Shown piece after piece: positions 1-12,800 of a stretch of DNA of 64,000 nucleotides; the stretch's first letter is position 1; every line of letters begins with the position of its first letter. The position numbers were made by a program, and so were the translations under genes. The DNA comes from Escarpia spicata (Eukaryota > Annelida > Polychaeta > Sabellida > Siboglinidae): the NCBI GenBank assembly GCA_963995525.1, contig OZ023217.1:22061273-22125272 (forward strand), in the 5' to 3' direction. The notes below the pieces were generated by a model. It searched no databases and had not been told where the DNA came from. It worked only from the letters and a program-made list of their open reading frames with translations.

Positions 1-90
1 GCAGACAAGAGGCATAATAAAGGAACGTTCGGACAGTCGCTAAACACTGATCTATCAGTATTCTTTTTTAAATGTTATAATAATTTTGGA
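1..90. repeat. dispersed repeat, first part (copy A)
   Basis: The first 90 bases resemble 23232-23300: both start with the word gcagacaagagg, share ggacagtc and the aacactg/ctgatctatca words, and both run into a (TG)n tract. In this copy the TG tract leads straight into the second repeat part at 235; at the other site the two parts are 2.6 kb apart. No coding potential. Confidence 0.6.
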
Positions 91-123
91 GCATTGTGTG
101 TGTGTATGCGTGTGTGTGTATGC

Positions 124-902
<779 letters not shown>

Positions 903-1049
903 AAAAGTTAGTTAGAATCAGAATCTCTACCAGAATCGTTGATGTGGAATCAACCCCAGTTCTGATAGATGTTTTATCGACACCTTTATAATAATAATAC
1001 ATTTATTCGTACTAAAATTGTACAATTCAACTAAATCAATGTATATAAG

Positions 1050-2406
1050 TTACTGTGTACATAAAACAGTAAGCAATGAGCGCAGCTCGTCAATGGCTAA
1101 AAAGGAAGAGCTACCCACATTATTTATATTATGTAATACATCTTTTGCAAATGAGACCCTACATACTAGTTCATCATCCAGCCCCTCCTGGTAGTGGTCT
1201 TGAATCATACCATAAAACTGATTAGACTTCATTCGAAAGAATGTCATGGCATCAAGTTTGAATTTGGACATGATATAGTTAAAACTTTTAGACATATATG
1301 ACCCACTACCTTGAAAGGCTAGATGAGAGAGCATTTTCAAACTGGAGTTACTGCATTTCAAGCAACTCTGCATAAATCGTACCATTCGATTCATAATTTG
1401 AATTTGAATCGGTAAACAGTCTGCTAAAAGTGGCACCATATTACAATGCGTGCAAACTGGTAGATTAAACAGTTTTCTGATACCTTTGCGCCACGTAGTA
1501 TAAAACATATCAAGATGTTTGTTTTGCAAGTTCCACAGACATACACCATAGAAAGATATACAATACGACATATATAATTGACGTTTTATGTTTATATTAC
1601 AAAACCCAAAATTAGCAGATAATGCATTTACACGCCATATAAAATCATGACACATATCTTTTACCATAGCCTGGTGAGCGTCAGGACCAATAACGTGGCC
1701 TAAATGCAACCCTTTTTTACTATGTTTCACTTTTAAACCATCAAAGTAAAATGGGCAGTCGGTACCACTGCCATATTTAATAAGTTGACATTTTGCCGGG
1801 TTGAATTGTAAATCATATTCATATGCAAATTTTAGACATATATCACACATTTTGTTCAATGCATATATCGATGGAGCTACCAAAGATATATCATCAGCAT
1901 AGCCAACAGCACCATAGTACTTATGACCAATCATACAGCCGAAACCAGACATGCAGAGTCTTGTTAACATTTCATCAATGTAGATAGAAAATAAAATGGG
2001 GGACAACACCCCACCCTGCTTCACACCATTGGCAGTGGAGAAATGCAATGACATGGAATTGTTCCATGATACATTTAAATGTTGATTAGTGTACATATAA
2101 AGTAAACATCTGATTAAAAGGGGATTCATTCCTCTATCCATCAGTAAGTTAAAAAGTTTAACATAATTTACTTTATCGAATGCTTTAGTCGCATCTAGTA
2201 ATAACACGTAAACATCCGATTTATTCGGCTGGAAATAGTTCACAGTCTCCATTAACGCAAATGTACATTTAGCTGTAGAGCTTTGAGGTTTGAAACCAAA
2301 CTGTAGATCACTTGTTTTAAGAGCATCAGAACTTTTTATCATTATAACCCAATCAAATATTTTCGACAGAGGGCTACTAAGAGCAATGGCTCGATAGTTG
2401 TCAGAA
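1050..2406 (-). pseudogene. LINE ORF2, reverse transcriptase half
   Basis: RNA-templated DNA synthesis for target-primed retrotransposition. The open frame starts at 2342, but homology in the same frame extends upstream to about 2406 (NYRAIALSSPLSKIF, the RT N-terminal motif). Visible motifs are DATKAFD (motif A), GVKQGGVLSPILF (motif B) and YADD (motif C, catalytic aspartates). The ~200 residues after the palm contain a Cys/His cluster (VCTHCN) and no RNase H. It is separated from the endonuclease half by a single-base frameshift in a T7 run at 2428-2434. Otherwise it is open over 430 codons, which argues for recent activity or an assembly error. Confidence 0.88.
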
Positions 2407-4083
2407 TTATTTGCTGATTTCCTCTTGTTTTTTTACCAGAGGTTGAATTGTTGATATATTAAAACCATCCGGGGTATATCCGTGATATACCATTGCTGTG
2501 AATAGCAAAGAAAGAAAAACATGTAATTTGGTAGGTGCATGAATAAAGTGGTCGGTATATATAACGCCGTATCCATCACATTTGTTAATCTTAACATGAT
2601 TAATGCCATTCAAAACATCATGCACCGTAATAGTATGTTCACCTTCGTTACAATGTGCATCTACTTTACTATGTATGTTTTGTAGCAATGACGTCATGTC
2701 TGCATCATTATAGGCTACTGAATTATATAAGTCCTCATACTTAGTAGCAAAGTGTTTAGAAATATTTTCGTCTCCTGTCACTTCATCAACCATGTTGGGT
2801 AGCATATTATTGTTCTTTGTAACTTTACCTACTTCTTTCCAGAAGTCCCTACTTTTATTTCCAAGTAACGCTGTCGCCATACTTTCTTTTTTAACATTAT
2901 TTTGATTACGTTTAACAAAACGAACTGCTCTGTGATATTGAGAGCGTGATCTACGCATGACGTCAGCAATAACAGCAATGCGAGGAGAGCCACAATCTTT
3001 CCATAGATTATGCCAAAACAGTGACGCTTCTCTGTATGGTTTAACGTGTTCATTCCACCCCGCTATTACCTTCGAATTTCCCTCTTTTGAAGTATGTGGA
3101 ATTGAGTTTTGACAAGCTCTTATACAACAATCCATTATTGAATCATGAAATATCTGAATATCATGACAATGCGTTAACCTGCTAGGACAATGTTTATCGC
3201 GGCATTCTAGAGAATGCCATGGTATAGATATTTCGTCAATCATTCTTTCTAAAACCTTGCTGTACTGACTTAAGTTACAGTCTGACGCTTCTTGCCATTT
3301 AGGTCTAGATATGTACCTTCTAGAAGAAGGTGAACAATAATTAACATCTAAACTCAAGGTAAGAACCAGTGGCGAATGGAATGATAAATTTGCACCATCG
3401 TGCATAGTATAATATTCTAACATATGGTCAAAGAGTCCATTGTTTAACCAAAAATGATCAATGACATGAGTACCATTGTCCACAGGACTAGTAAATGTAT
3501 AACAAACATTATGTCCTTCAAAATCAATACATGGCTTGATTGTTTCACGTTCACATATGTAATTTAAATGTTTCGTAAAGTTAGAAGACACACGATTGAA
3601 AGACGTGTTCATATCACCTCCAATAATGAAATTGGAACAGTTCATTATACTACATGTACTCATAATTTCAGTCAAAATATTGCAGTACAGATCATCATTA
3701 CATCTGGTATCACATGGCATGTACACATTAAAAAGTAATAATGACATGCTTTGCCTAGTTATATTAACTGCACATATTCTATTAGAGTTCATGATGATTG
3801 GGGAGACAATACAATTCAAGGAATTTTTCCACAGAATGGAACATCCACCATACCCTCTGCCATTTAAAAACATAGTATTATCTATTCCAGAAACATCATG
3901 AGATAAAATGCTAACATTGTTATCACATGGTATGTTTTTAATCCTGTGAAACTGAGATTCCATTAACCAATGTTCCTGGAGTAAAACAAAATCATGTGCT
4001 TTGATGAGCTCTGAGACATATTCAGGCTTACCTGGACCAAAGCCAGTACAATTATAACTTGAAATAGTAAGGTTACTAGCCAT
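2407..4083 (-). pseudogene. LINE ORF2, endonuclease half
   Basis: A 558-codon open frame from an ATG at 4083. The N-terminus is an exonuclease-endonuclease-phosphatase fold: SYNCTGFG start, LLQEHWL with the catalytic Glu, GGDMN, DHFWLNN and a final SFHSPL in place of the usual S-D-H. It nicks the target DNA to prime reverse transcription. The frame ends in PLVKKQEEISK and stop; shifting by one base inside the adjoining T7 tract (2428-2434) joins it to the RT frame without a gap. ORF1 lies 37 bp upstream. Confidence 0.88.
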
Positions 4084-4119
4084 ATTAAAAATCGTAGATT
4101 ATGTCGGAAGATAATGAAA

Positions 4120-5361
4120 TCAGAACGTGTTACGCGCGTACTTAGAGCGGAATATACGAATGCTGATGCCTTCTGGCCACACACCGCTGTCAAACAGCTT
4201 ATCACATTCTGTGAAAGGTACTGTTAATTTGAACGAACTGTTTTTAGCCTCATTATGTGACACACACTTAACATTCAAAACAGTGAAGCCCTTGCTTTCC
4301 ACATAGGACTTTAAATCATCCGGCTTAACTTCTTTAGAGACCCGTGATACAAATATGTCTCTAACCGATTGACCATTTCTGGCTGCCATGAGTGTTTCTG
4401 AAGCGGTAGCCGTTCCAGTAACTGTTTTTTTTAGCCATGCGTCTCTCATTCTTACGCCGAAGGTAGCTAGGAATCTCGAATGAGTCACCTGCGCTCGAGT
4501 TGACATCAATGCAACCTTGCGTGTCAACATCGTTAACAACCAGTGCGGCACTGTCAACAACAGTAGTCGAACCAACGGTCCTTGACTCGCTCGCAACTCG
4601 TGGTGCTTGCCGACTTGTTCGTTTTACAGTACCAGAAGCCACCTTTTTCTTCCTATGTTTTCCAGACTGATCGGTGCTGGCCGGTGTTAGTTTCACGGTT
4701 AGTGTCTTCTGCTGCTTGTCCGTAGAAGTCTTCAGTGTCTCAGCGTAAGACCGACTGGGGGTGGAAGCGGCTTTCTTTGCGAGTGTTGATATATCACCCT
4801 CCAATCGCAGACTTTTTCAGTGTTTGTGCTGACACTGTCACTAAGTTGTCGCAACTGGCTCTCTAACACTGCCAGCCTCTCCACTAGAGACGGCTCCAAC
4901 AGCTCACCTGGCGAATATTTGGGCAATTGCACGATATCCTGTGCGTTTAGCACAACACATGGTAGACAATTCAGAGCGTATATTTTCATCAGCGCTGTCA
5001 CGATGTCGTCCGTGTTCGCATCTTCGGAGCTTCTTGATGTAGTGTCCACCCTATGGATCATTTTGTCGAGAACATCCACGGGCTTATATGCATCCCACAG
5101 TGCATGTTTCGCAGCTAAAATTTCACATTTTGTGAAGTGCGATAAAACAACCGTTTTTATTTGCTCACGTGGTCGCTGGTGGATATGGCCGACTATGTAG
5201 GCCAGAACGTAATCATTGATCGTAGTAGCACTGTTGGCAGTAACTGTCATGACTAGTGGGTCATGTGACCCGACTTTACTTGCATCGACAGAATCGGTGT
5301 CAGCGCTTCGTTCGGTCAGCGTGCTTGACCTGGTGGGTTTACCCATTACGTCAGAATGCAC
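4120..5361 (-). pseudogene. LINE ORF1, broken by two homopolymer frameshifts
   Basis: Probable nucleic-acid-binding ORF1 protein. Three overlapping frames (5361-4732, 4804-4361, 4596-4120) read as one protein of roughly 410 residues when single-base shifts are allowed at the T5 run 4813-4817 and the T8 run 4425-4432. The N-terminal part has a Leu-rich helical stretch (LVERLAVLESQLRQLSDS, possible coiled coil). The middle is Ser/Thr/Lys-rich. The C-terminal part (RDIFVSRVSKEV to GISIRIF) resembles the RRM-like domain common in invertebrate LINE ORF1 proteins. The start at 5361 was chosen as the first ATG; it gives MHSDVMGK. Confidence 0.75.
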
Positions 5362-5530
5362 TTAAACCCAGTTGAAAGTGTCAGTTGAGTATAGCGTCCA
5401 CTACAGGGCAATGTCACGCTTCCGCGGTCCGCTGGCATTCAACGCACTTAAACCCACTTGAAAGTGTCAGTTGCAGATAGCGTTCAGGACCGTGTCACGC
5501 TTCAGCGGTCAGCTGGCATTCAACGAGGTT
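5359..5530 (-). repeat. two tandem ~81-86-bp monomers in the LINE 5' region
   Basis: The words cttaaaccca, gaaagtgtcagttg, cacgcttc and gctggcattcaacg each occur twice, 86 bp apart at the left and 81 bp apart at the right. Repeated 5' monomers often carry the internal promoter of LINEs, so this is the likely promoter region (inference). The first monomer overlaps the ORF1 start codon. Confidence 0.8.
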
Positions 5531-5767
5531 GCACAACAAGACCCATGCATCACGGGCGATAATTTGTCCAACAGCATTAAAACATCTCATAAAGTTTATT
5601 AACGACAGATAAGACTCGATAAAAACGTGTTTGCATATGCAGTGTTCATGTACTTGCTGTTTACTGTCAACATTTACACACCGTGTTTTGGTCGTTTCTG
5701 GATTTTGCAGGTTATTTCACAGAGCCACAACAATGCAACAAATCAAAACGCCACCTAGCGGATATGT

Positions 5768-5808
5768 CTATGCTGTCTATGCATCATTAAGATGCATAGA
5801 CAGCATAG
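5768..5808. repeat. perfect 18-bp inverted repeat (hairpin), 5-base loop
   Basis: Arms 5768-5785 and 5791-5808 are exact reverse complements (ctatgctgtctatgcatc) around the loop attaa. It lies between the LINE and the next dispersed repeat; no flanking gene explains it. Confidence 0.9.
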
Positions 5809-5884
5809 GGAGAATGGCGTGGATGAACGATACAGGGTGTGAATATCAAAATATCGTAACAGATCAAGGGCATAGTCAAATACC

Positions 5885-6235
5885 AGTGCGCCTGTCTTCA
5901 AGATTGACAGATGACTGACCAAGACGGGTAATTACGACTTATAATATGAGTGGAATTTAGAGGGAACTAGCTGGCCACTATTTTAACTAATAGTTCAAAG
6001 TTTAAGGGCTCACATCAATGATTCACTGGCACAAGTGGTAGTGAAACAAAATGAATGGATGAGTATTAAGTAAATAAATGGCCTAAAACAACATTGGTTT
6101 TTTATTGAACAAAACTAAACAGACCAATAAAGGCTGTGATTGACATGAACGGCTTCCATGCAAGCCGTTAGTACACTTAAAGGCACACTTTTAATTAATT
6201 CAAGACTGCCAAAAAATTATTTCGGGCTAAGGGCC
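5885..6235. repeat. dispersed repeat family B, copy 1
   Basis: Aligns over ~350 bp with 54668-55025. Shared blocks include gtggaatttagaggg, ggcacaa.tggtagtgaa, ggctgtgattga.atgaa and ggcttc...caagccgtt. It is diverged by substitutions and small indels, non-coding, and probably an old non-autonomous element. Confidence 0.78.
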
Positions 6236-6456
6236 TGTGAAGAGGGTGGTCAAGACAGCCTCACAATGGATCAGGAGAGAAGATGGAGAGAGGTACCCGA
6301 GCCTTGTACGTGGTGTAGTGATGACGTCTGTGCACGTACCATGAGGTTGGCATTGCATATGTGGTGTTTCATAAGGCCGCCACCGAGGATAATCATTCCT
6401 GTGTTCTGGGCGTACACAGCCTGACTGTTGAGGCGCCGGATGTCTGAACAGAACAA

Positions 6457-6629
6457 CAGTTGGACCTTGCTTTAAGGTCACCTCGCAATTAAGGTCACCC
6501 TAGTCCCAATGGTTCCGTATACAGTAAGTTAATAACGTACAGGAAATAAATCCCACTAATCCGGTCACCTCTTTATTCAGGTCACTTTGGTCCAGTCCCA
6601 AGAGTGACCTTAATAGTGAGGTTCCACTG
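6457..6629. mobile_element. MITE, CAGT-GAACC family, copy 1
   Basis: A ~173-bp element beginning cagttggacc and ending gttccactg, with inverted internal aaggtcac / gtgacctta words. It shares its structure with copies at 43395, 50403, 56244 and 61518. The TA flanks are no longer visible here. The termini and TA target preference at other copies suggest a Tc1/mariner-type MITE (inference). Confidence 0.78.
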
Positions 6630-6639
6630 TGCACACCAC

Positions 6640-6876
6640 TTTATTTGGTTTTAAAATTATATATTTTTTTCGTATTTCAGTCAAGGTGTGGGGTCTGCAT
6701 GTCAGTTCCCATAACAAAACAATCCTACAATTATATATTATTCTAGCATCTGAATATAGTCAGATACTCTTTTAATATAAATCCTTAAATTCATATAAAC
6801 ATTTATATTTTTGTTTGCTAAGCCTAAATGTTATGGTGATGGTGGAATCGTATATAAGAATCAATTACAAAACGAT
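6640..6876. other. no feature seen
   Basis: AT-rich sequence between the MITE and the satellite. No open frame or repeat was recognised. Confidence 0.6.
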
Positions 6877-9800
6877 ATGTAGTATAGTGTGAGCAATGAA
6901 TCCAGACAATGTTGTGCTATTACTCTATGTAGTACAGTGTAGTGTCTTCAGACTGTTGAGCAATGAATCCAGACAATGTTGTGCTATTACTATATGTAGT
7001 ATAGTACAGTGTCTTCAGACTGTTGAGCAATGAATCCAGACAATGTTGTGCTATTACTATATGTAGTATAGTGTAGTGTCTTTACACTGTTGAGCAATTA
7101 ATCCAAACAATGTTGTGCTATTACTATATGTAGTTTAGTGTAGTGTCTTCAGACTGTTGAACCATGAATCTAGACAATGATGTGCTATTACTATATGTAG
7201 TATAGTGTAGTGTCTTCAGACTGTTGAGCAATGAATCCAGAACATGTTGTGCTATTACTATATGTAGTATAGTGTAGTGTCTTCAGACTGTTGAGCAATG
7301 AATCCAGACAATGTTGTGCTATTACTATATGTAGTATAGTGTAGTGTCTTCTGACTGTTGACCAATGAATCCAGACAATGTTGTGCTATTACTACATGTA
7401 GTATAGTAGAGTGTCTTCAGACTGTTGAGCAATGAATCCAGACAATGTTGTGCTATTACTATATGTAGTATAATGTAGTGTCTTTACACTGTTGAGCAAT
7501 TAATCCAAACAATGTTGTGCTATTACTATGTGTAGTATAGTATAGTGTTTTCAGACTGTTGAGCAATGAATCCAGACAATGTTGTGCTATTACTATATGT
7601 AGTATAGTGTAGTGTCGTTACACTGTTGAGCAATTAATCCAAACAATGTTGTGCTATTACTATATGTAGTATAGTGTAGTGTCTCCAGACTGTTTAGCAA
7701 TGAATCAAGACAAGGTTGTGCTATTACTATATGTAGTATAGTGTAATGTCTTCAGACTGTTGAGCAATGAATCAAGACAATGTTGTGCTATTACTATATG
7801 TAGTATAATGTAGTGTCTTCAGACTGTTGAGCAATGAATCCAGACAATGTTGTGCTATTACTATATGTAGTATAGTGTAGCGTCTTCAGACTGTTGACCA
7901 ATAAATCAAGACAATGTTGTGCTATTACTACATGTAGTATAGTACAGTGTCTTCAGACTGTTGAGCAATGAATCCAGACAATGTTGTGCTATTACTATAT
8001 GTAGTATAGTGTAGTGTCTTTACACTGTTGAGCAATTAATCCAAACAATGTTGTGCTATTACTATATGTAGTATAGTGTAGTGTCTTCAGTCTGTTGAGC
8101 AATGAATCCAGACAATGATGTGCTATTACTATATGTAGTATAGTGTAGTGTCCTCATACTGTTGAACCATAAATCCAGACAATGATGTGCTATTACTATG
8201 TGTAGTATAGTGTAGTGTATTCAGACTGTTGAGCAATGAATCCAGACAATGATGTGCTATTACTATATGTAGTATAGTATAGTGTCTTCAGACTGTTGAA
8301 CCATGAATCCAGACAATGATGTGCTATTACTATATGTAGTATAGTGTAGTGTCGTTACACTGTTGAGCAATTAATCCAAACAATGTTGTGCTATTACTAT
8401 ATGTAGTATAGTGTAGTGTCTTCAGACTGTTTAGCAATGAATCAAGACAAGGTTGTGCTATTACTATATGTAGTATAGTGTAATGTCTTCAGACTGTTAA
8501 GCAATGAATCCAGACAATGTTGTGCTATTACTATATGTAGTATAGTGTAGCGTCTTCAGACTGTTGACCAATAAATCAAGACAATGTTGTGCTATTACTA
8601 CATGTAGTATAGTACAGTATCTTCAGACTGTTGAGCAATGAATCCAGACAATGTTGTGCTATTACTATATGTAGTATAGTGTAGTGTCTTTACACTGTTG
8701 AGCAATTAATCCAAACAATGTTGTGCTATTACTATATGTAGTATAGTGTAGTGTCTTCAGTCTGTTGAGCAATGAATCCAGACAATGATGTGCTATTACT
8801 ATATGTAGTATATTGTAGTGTCCTCATACTGTTGAACCATGAATCCAGACAATGATGTGCTATTACTATGTGTAGTATAGTGTAGTGTATTCAGACTGTT
8901 GAGCAATGAATCCAGACAATGATGTGCTATTACTATATGTAGTATAGTATAGTGTCTTCAGACTGTTGAACCATAAATTCAGACAATGATGTGCTATTAC
9001 TATATGTAGTATAGTGTAGTGTCTTCAGACTGTTGAGCAATGAATCAAGACAATGTTGTGCTATTACTATATGTAGTATAGTGTAGTGTCTTCAGACTGT
9101 TGAGCAATGAATCCAGACAATGTTGTGCTATTACTACATGTAGTATAGTACAGTGTCTTCAGACTGTTGAGCAATTAATCCAAACAATGTTGTGCTATTA
9201 CTATATGTAGTTTAGTGTAGTGTCTTCAGACTGTTGAACCATGAATCTAGACAATGATGTGCTATTACTATATGTAGTATAATGTAGTGTCTTCAGACTG
9301 TTGAGCAATGAATCCAGAAAATGTTGTGCTATTACTATATGTAGTATAGTGTAGTGTCTTCAGACTGTTGAGCAATGAATCCAGACAATGTTGTGCTATT
9401 ACTACATGTAGTATAGTACAGTGTCTTCAGACTGTTGAGCAATGAATCCAGACAATGTTGTGCTATTACTATATGTAGTATAGTGTAGTGTCTTTACACT
9501 GTTAAGCAATTAATCCAAACAATGTTGTGCTATTACTATATGTAGTATAGTGTAGTGTCTTCAGACTGTTGAACCATGAATCCAGACAATGAAGTGCTAT
9601 TACTATATGTAGTATAGTGTAGTGTCTTCAGACTGTTGACCAATGAATCCAGACAATGTTGTGTTATTACTATATTTCTATAGTGTAGTGTCTTCAGACT
9701 GTTGAGCAATGAATCCAGACAATGTTGTGCTATTACTATATGTAGTATAGTGTAGTGTCTTCAGACTGTTGACCAATGAATCCAGACAATGTTGTGCTAT

Positions 9801-12800
9801 TACTATATGTAGTATAGTGTAGTGTCTTCAGACTGTTGACCAATGAATCAAGACAATGTTGTGCTATTACTACATGTAGTATAGTACAATGTCTTCAGAC
9901 TGTTGAACCAGGAATCCAGACAATGATGTGCTATTACTATATGTATTCAGACTGTTGAGCAATGAATCCAGACAATGATGTGCTATTACTATATGTAGTA
10001 TAGTGTAGTCTTCAGACTGTTGAACCATGAATCCAGACAATGATGTGCTATTACTATATGTAGTATAGTGTAGTGTCTTCAGACTGTTGAGCAATGAATC
10101 CAGACAATGTTGTGCTATTACTACATGTAGTATAGTACAGTGTCTTCAGACTGTTGAGCAATGAATCCAGACAATGTTGTGCTATTACTATATGTAGTAT
10201 AGTGTAGTGTCTTTACACTGTTAAGCAATTAATCCAAACAATGTTGTGCTATTACTATATGTAGTATAGTGTAGTGTCTTCAGACTGTTGAACCATCAAT
10301 CCGGACAATGATGTGCTATTACTATATGTAGTATAGTGTAGTGTCTTCAGACTGTTGACCAATGAATCCAGACAATGTTGTGTTATTACTATATGTCTAT
10401 AGTGTAGTGTCTTCAGACTGTTGAGCAATGAATCCAGACAATGTTGTGCTATTACTATATGTAGTATAGTGTAGTGTCTTCAGACTCTTGACCAATGAAT
10501 CCAGACAATGTTGTGCTATTACTATATGTAGTATAGTGTAGTGTCTTCAGACTGTTGACCAATGAATCAAGACAATGTTGTGCTATTACTACATGTAGTA
10601 TAGTACAATGTCTTCAGACTGTTGAACCAGGAGTCCAGACAATGATGTGCTATTACTATATGTATTCAGACTGTTGAGCAATGAATCCAGACAATGATGT
10701 GCTATTACTATATGTAGTATAGTGTAGAGTCTTCAGACTGTTGAACCATGAATCCAGACAATGATGTGCTATTATTATATGTAGTATAGTGTAGTGTCTT
10801 CAGACTGTTGAGCAATGAATCAAGACAATGTTGTGCTATTACTATATGTAGTATAGTGTAGTGTCTTCAGACTGTTGAGCAATGAATCCAGACAATGATG
10901 TGCTATTACTATATGCAGTATAGTGTAGTGTCCTCAGACTGTTGAACCATGAATCCAGACAATGTTGTGCTATTACTATATGTAGTATAGTGTAGTGTCT
11001 TCAGACTGTTGAGCAATGAATCCAGACAATGTTGTGCTATTACTATATGTAGTATAGTGTAGTGTCTTCAGACTGTTGAACCATGAATCTAGACAATGAT
11101 GTGCTATTACTATATGTAGTATAATGTAGTGTCTTCAGACTGTTGAGCAATGAATCCAGAAAATGTTGTGCTATTACTATATGTAGTATAGTGTAGTGTC
11201 TTCAGACTGTTGAGCAATGAATCCAGACAATGTTGTGCTATTACTACATGTAGTATAGTACAGTGTCTTCAGACTGTTGAGCAATGAATCCAGACAATGT
11301 TGTGCTATTACTATATGTAGTATAGTGTAGTGTCTTTACACTGTTAAGCAATTAATCCAAACAATGTTGTGCTATTACTATATGTAGTATAGTGTAGTGT
11401 CTTCAGACTGTTGAACCATGAATCCAGACAATGAAGTGCTATTACTATATGTAGTATAGTGTAGTGTCTTCAGACTGTTGACCAATGAATCCAGACAATG
11501 TTGTGTTATTACTATATTTCTATAGTGTAGTGTCTTCAGACTGTTGAGCAATGAATCCAGACAATGTTGTGCTATTACTATATGTAGTATAGTGTAGTGT
11601 CTTCAGACTGTTGACCAATGAATCCAGACAATGTTGTGCTATTACTATATGTAGTATAGTGTAGTGTCTTCAGACTGTTGACCAATGAATCAAGACAATG
11701 TTGTGCTATTACTACATGTAGTATAGTACAATGTCTTCAGACTGTTGAACCAGGAATCCAGACAATGATGTGCTATTACTATATGTATTCAGACTGTTGA
11801 GCAATGAATCCAGACAATGATGTGCTATTACTATATGTAGTATAGTGTAGAGTCTTCAGACTGTTGAACCATGAATCCAGACAATGATGTGCTATTACTA
11901 TATGTAGTATAGTGTAGTGTCTTCAGACTGTTGAGCAATGAATCCAGACAATGTTGTGCTATTACTACATGTAGTATAGTACAGTGTCTTCAGACTGTTG
12001 AGCAATGAATCCAGACAATGTTGTGCTATTACTATATGTAGTATAGTGTAGTGTCTTTACACTGTTAAGCAATTAATCCAAACAATGTTGTGCTATTACT
12101 ATATGTAGTATAGTGTAGTGTCTTCAGACTGTTGAACCATCAATCCGGACAATGATGTGCTATTACTATATGTAGTATAGTGTAGTGTCTTCAGACTGTT
12201 GACCAATGAATCCAGACAATGTTGTGTTATTACTATATGTCTATAGTGTAGTGTCTTCAGACTGTTGAGCAATGAATCCAGACAATGTTGTGCTATTACT
12301 ATATGTAGTATAGTGTAGTGTCTTCAGACTCTTGACCAATGAATCCAGACAATGTTGTGCTATTACTATATGTAGTATAGTGTAGTGTCTTCAGACTGTT
12401 GACCAATGAATCAAGACAATGTTGTGCTATTACTACATGTAGTATAGTACAATGTCTTCAGACTGTTGAACCAGGAGTCCAGACAATGATGTGCTATTAC
12501 TATATGTATTCAGACTGTTGAGCAATGAATCCAGACAATGATGTGCTATTACTATATGTAGTATAGTGTAGAGTCTTCAGACTGTTGAACCATGAATCCA
12601 GACAATGATGTGCTATTACTATATGTAGTATAGTGTAGTGTCTTCAGACTGTTGAGCAATGAATCAAGACAATGTTGTGCTATTACTATATGTAGTATAG
12701 TGTAGTGTCTTCAGACTGTTGAGCAATGAATCCAGACAATGATGTGCTATTACTATATGCAGTATAGTGTAGTGTCCTCAGACTGTTGAACCATGAATCC

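Larger units (their letters stand above)
988..5600 (-). mobile_element. near full-length non-LTR retrotransposon (LINE, APE-endonuclease type)
   Basis: Read on the minus strand the element has a repetitive 5' region (5359-5530), ORF1 (5361-4120), ORF2 with an apurinic-type endonuclease (4083-2407) and a reverse transcriptase (continuing to 1050), a short 3' UTR, and a 3' end of ATT/TAA microsatellite at about 988-1003. No RNase H domain follows the RT. ORF1 plus ORF2 of this layout is typical of the jockey/CR1/L2 group; I cannot fix the clade. The 5' limit is approximate. All three frame breaks lie in A/T homopolymers, so the copy may be young or even intact. Confidence 0.9.
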
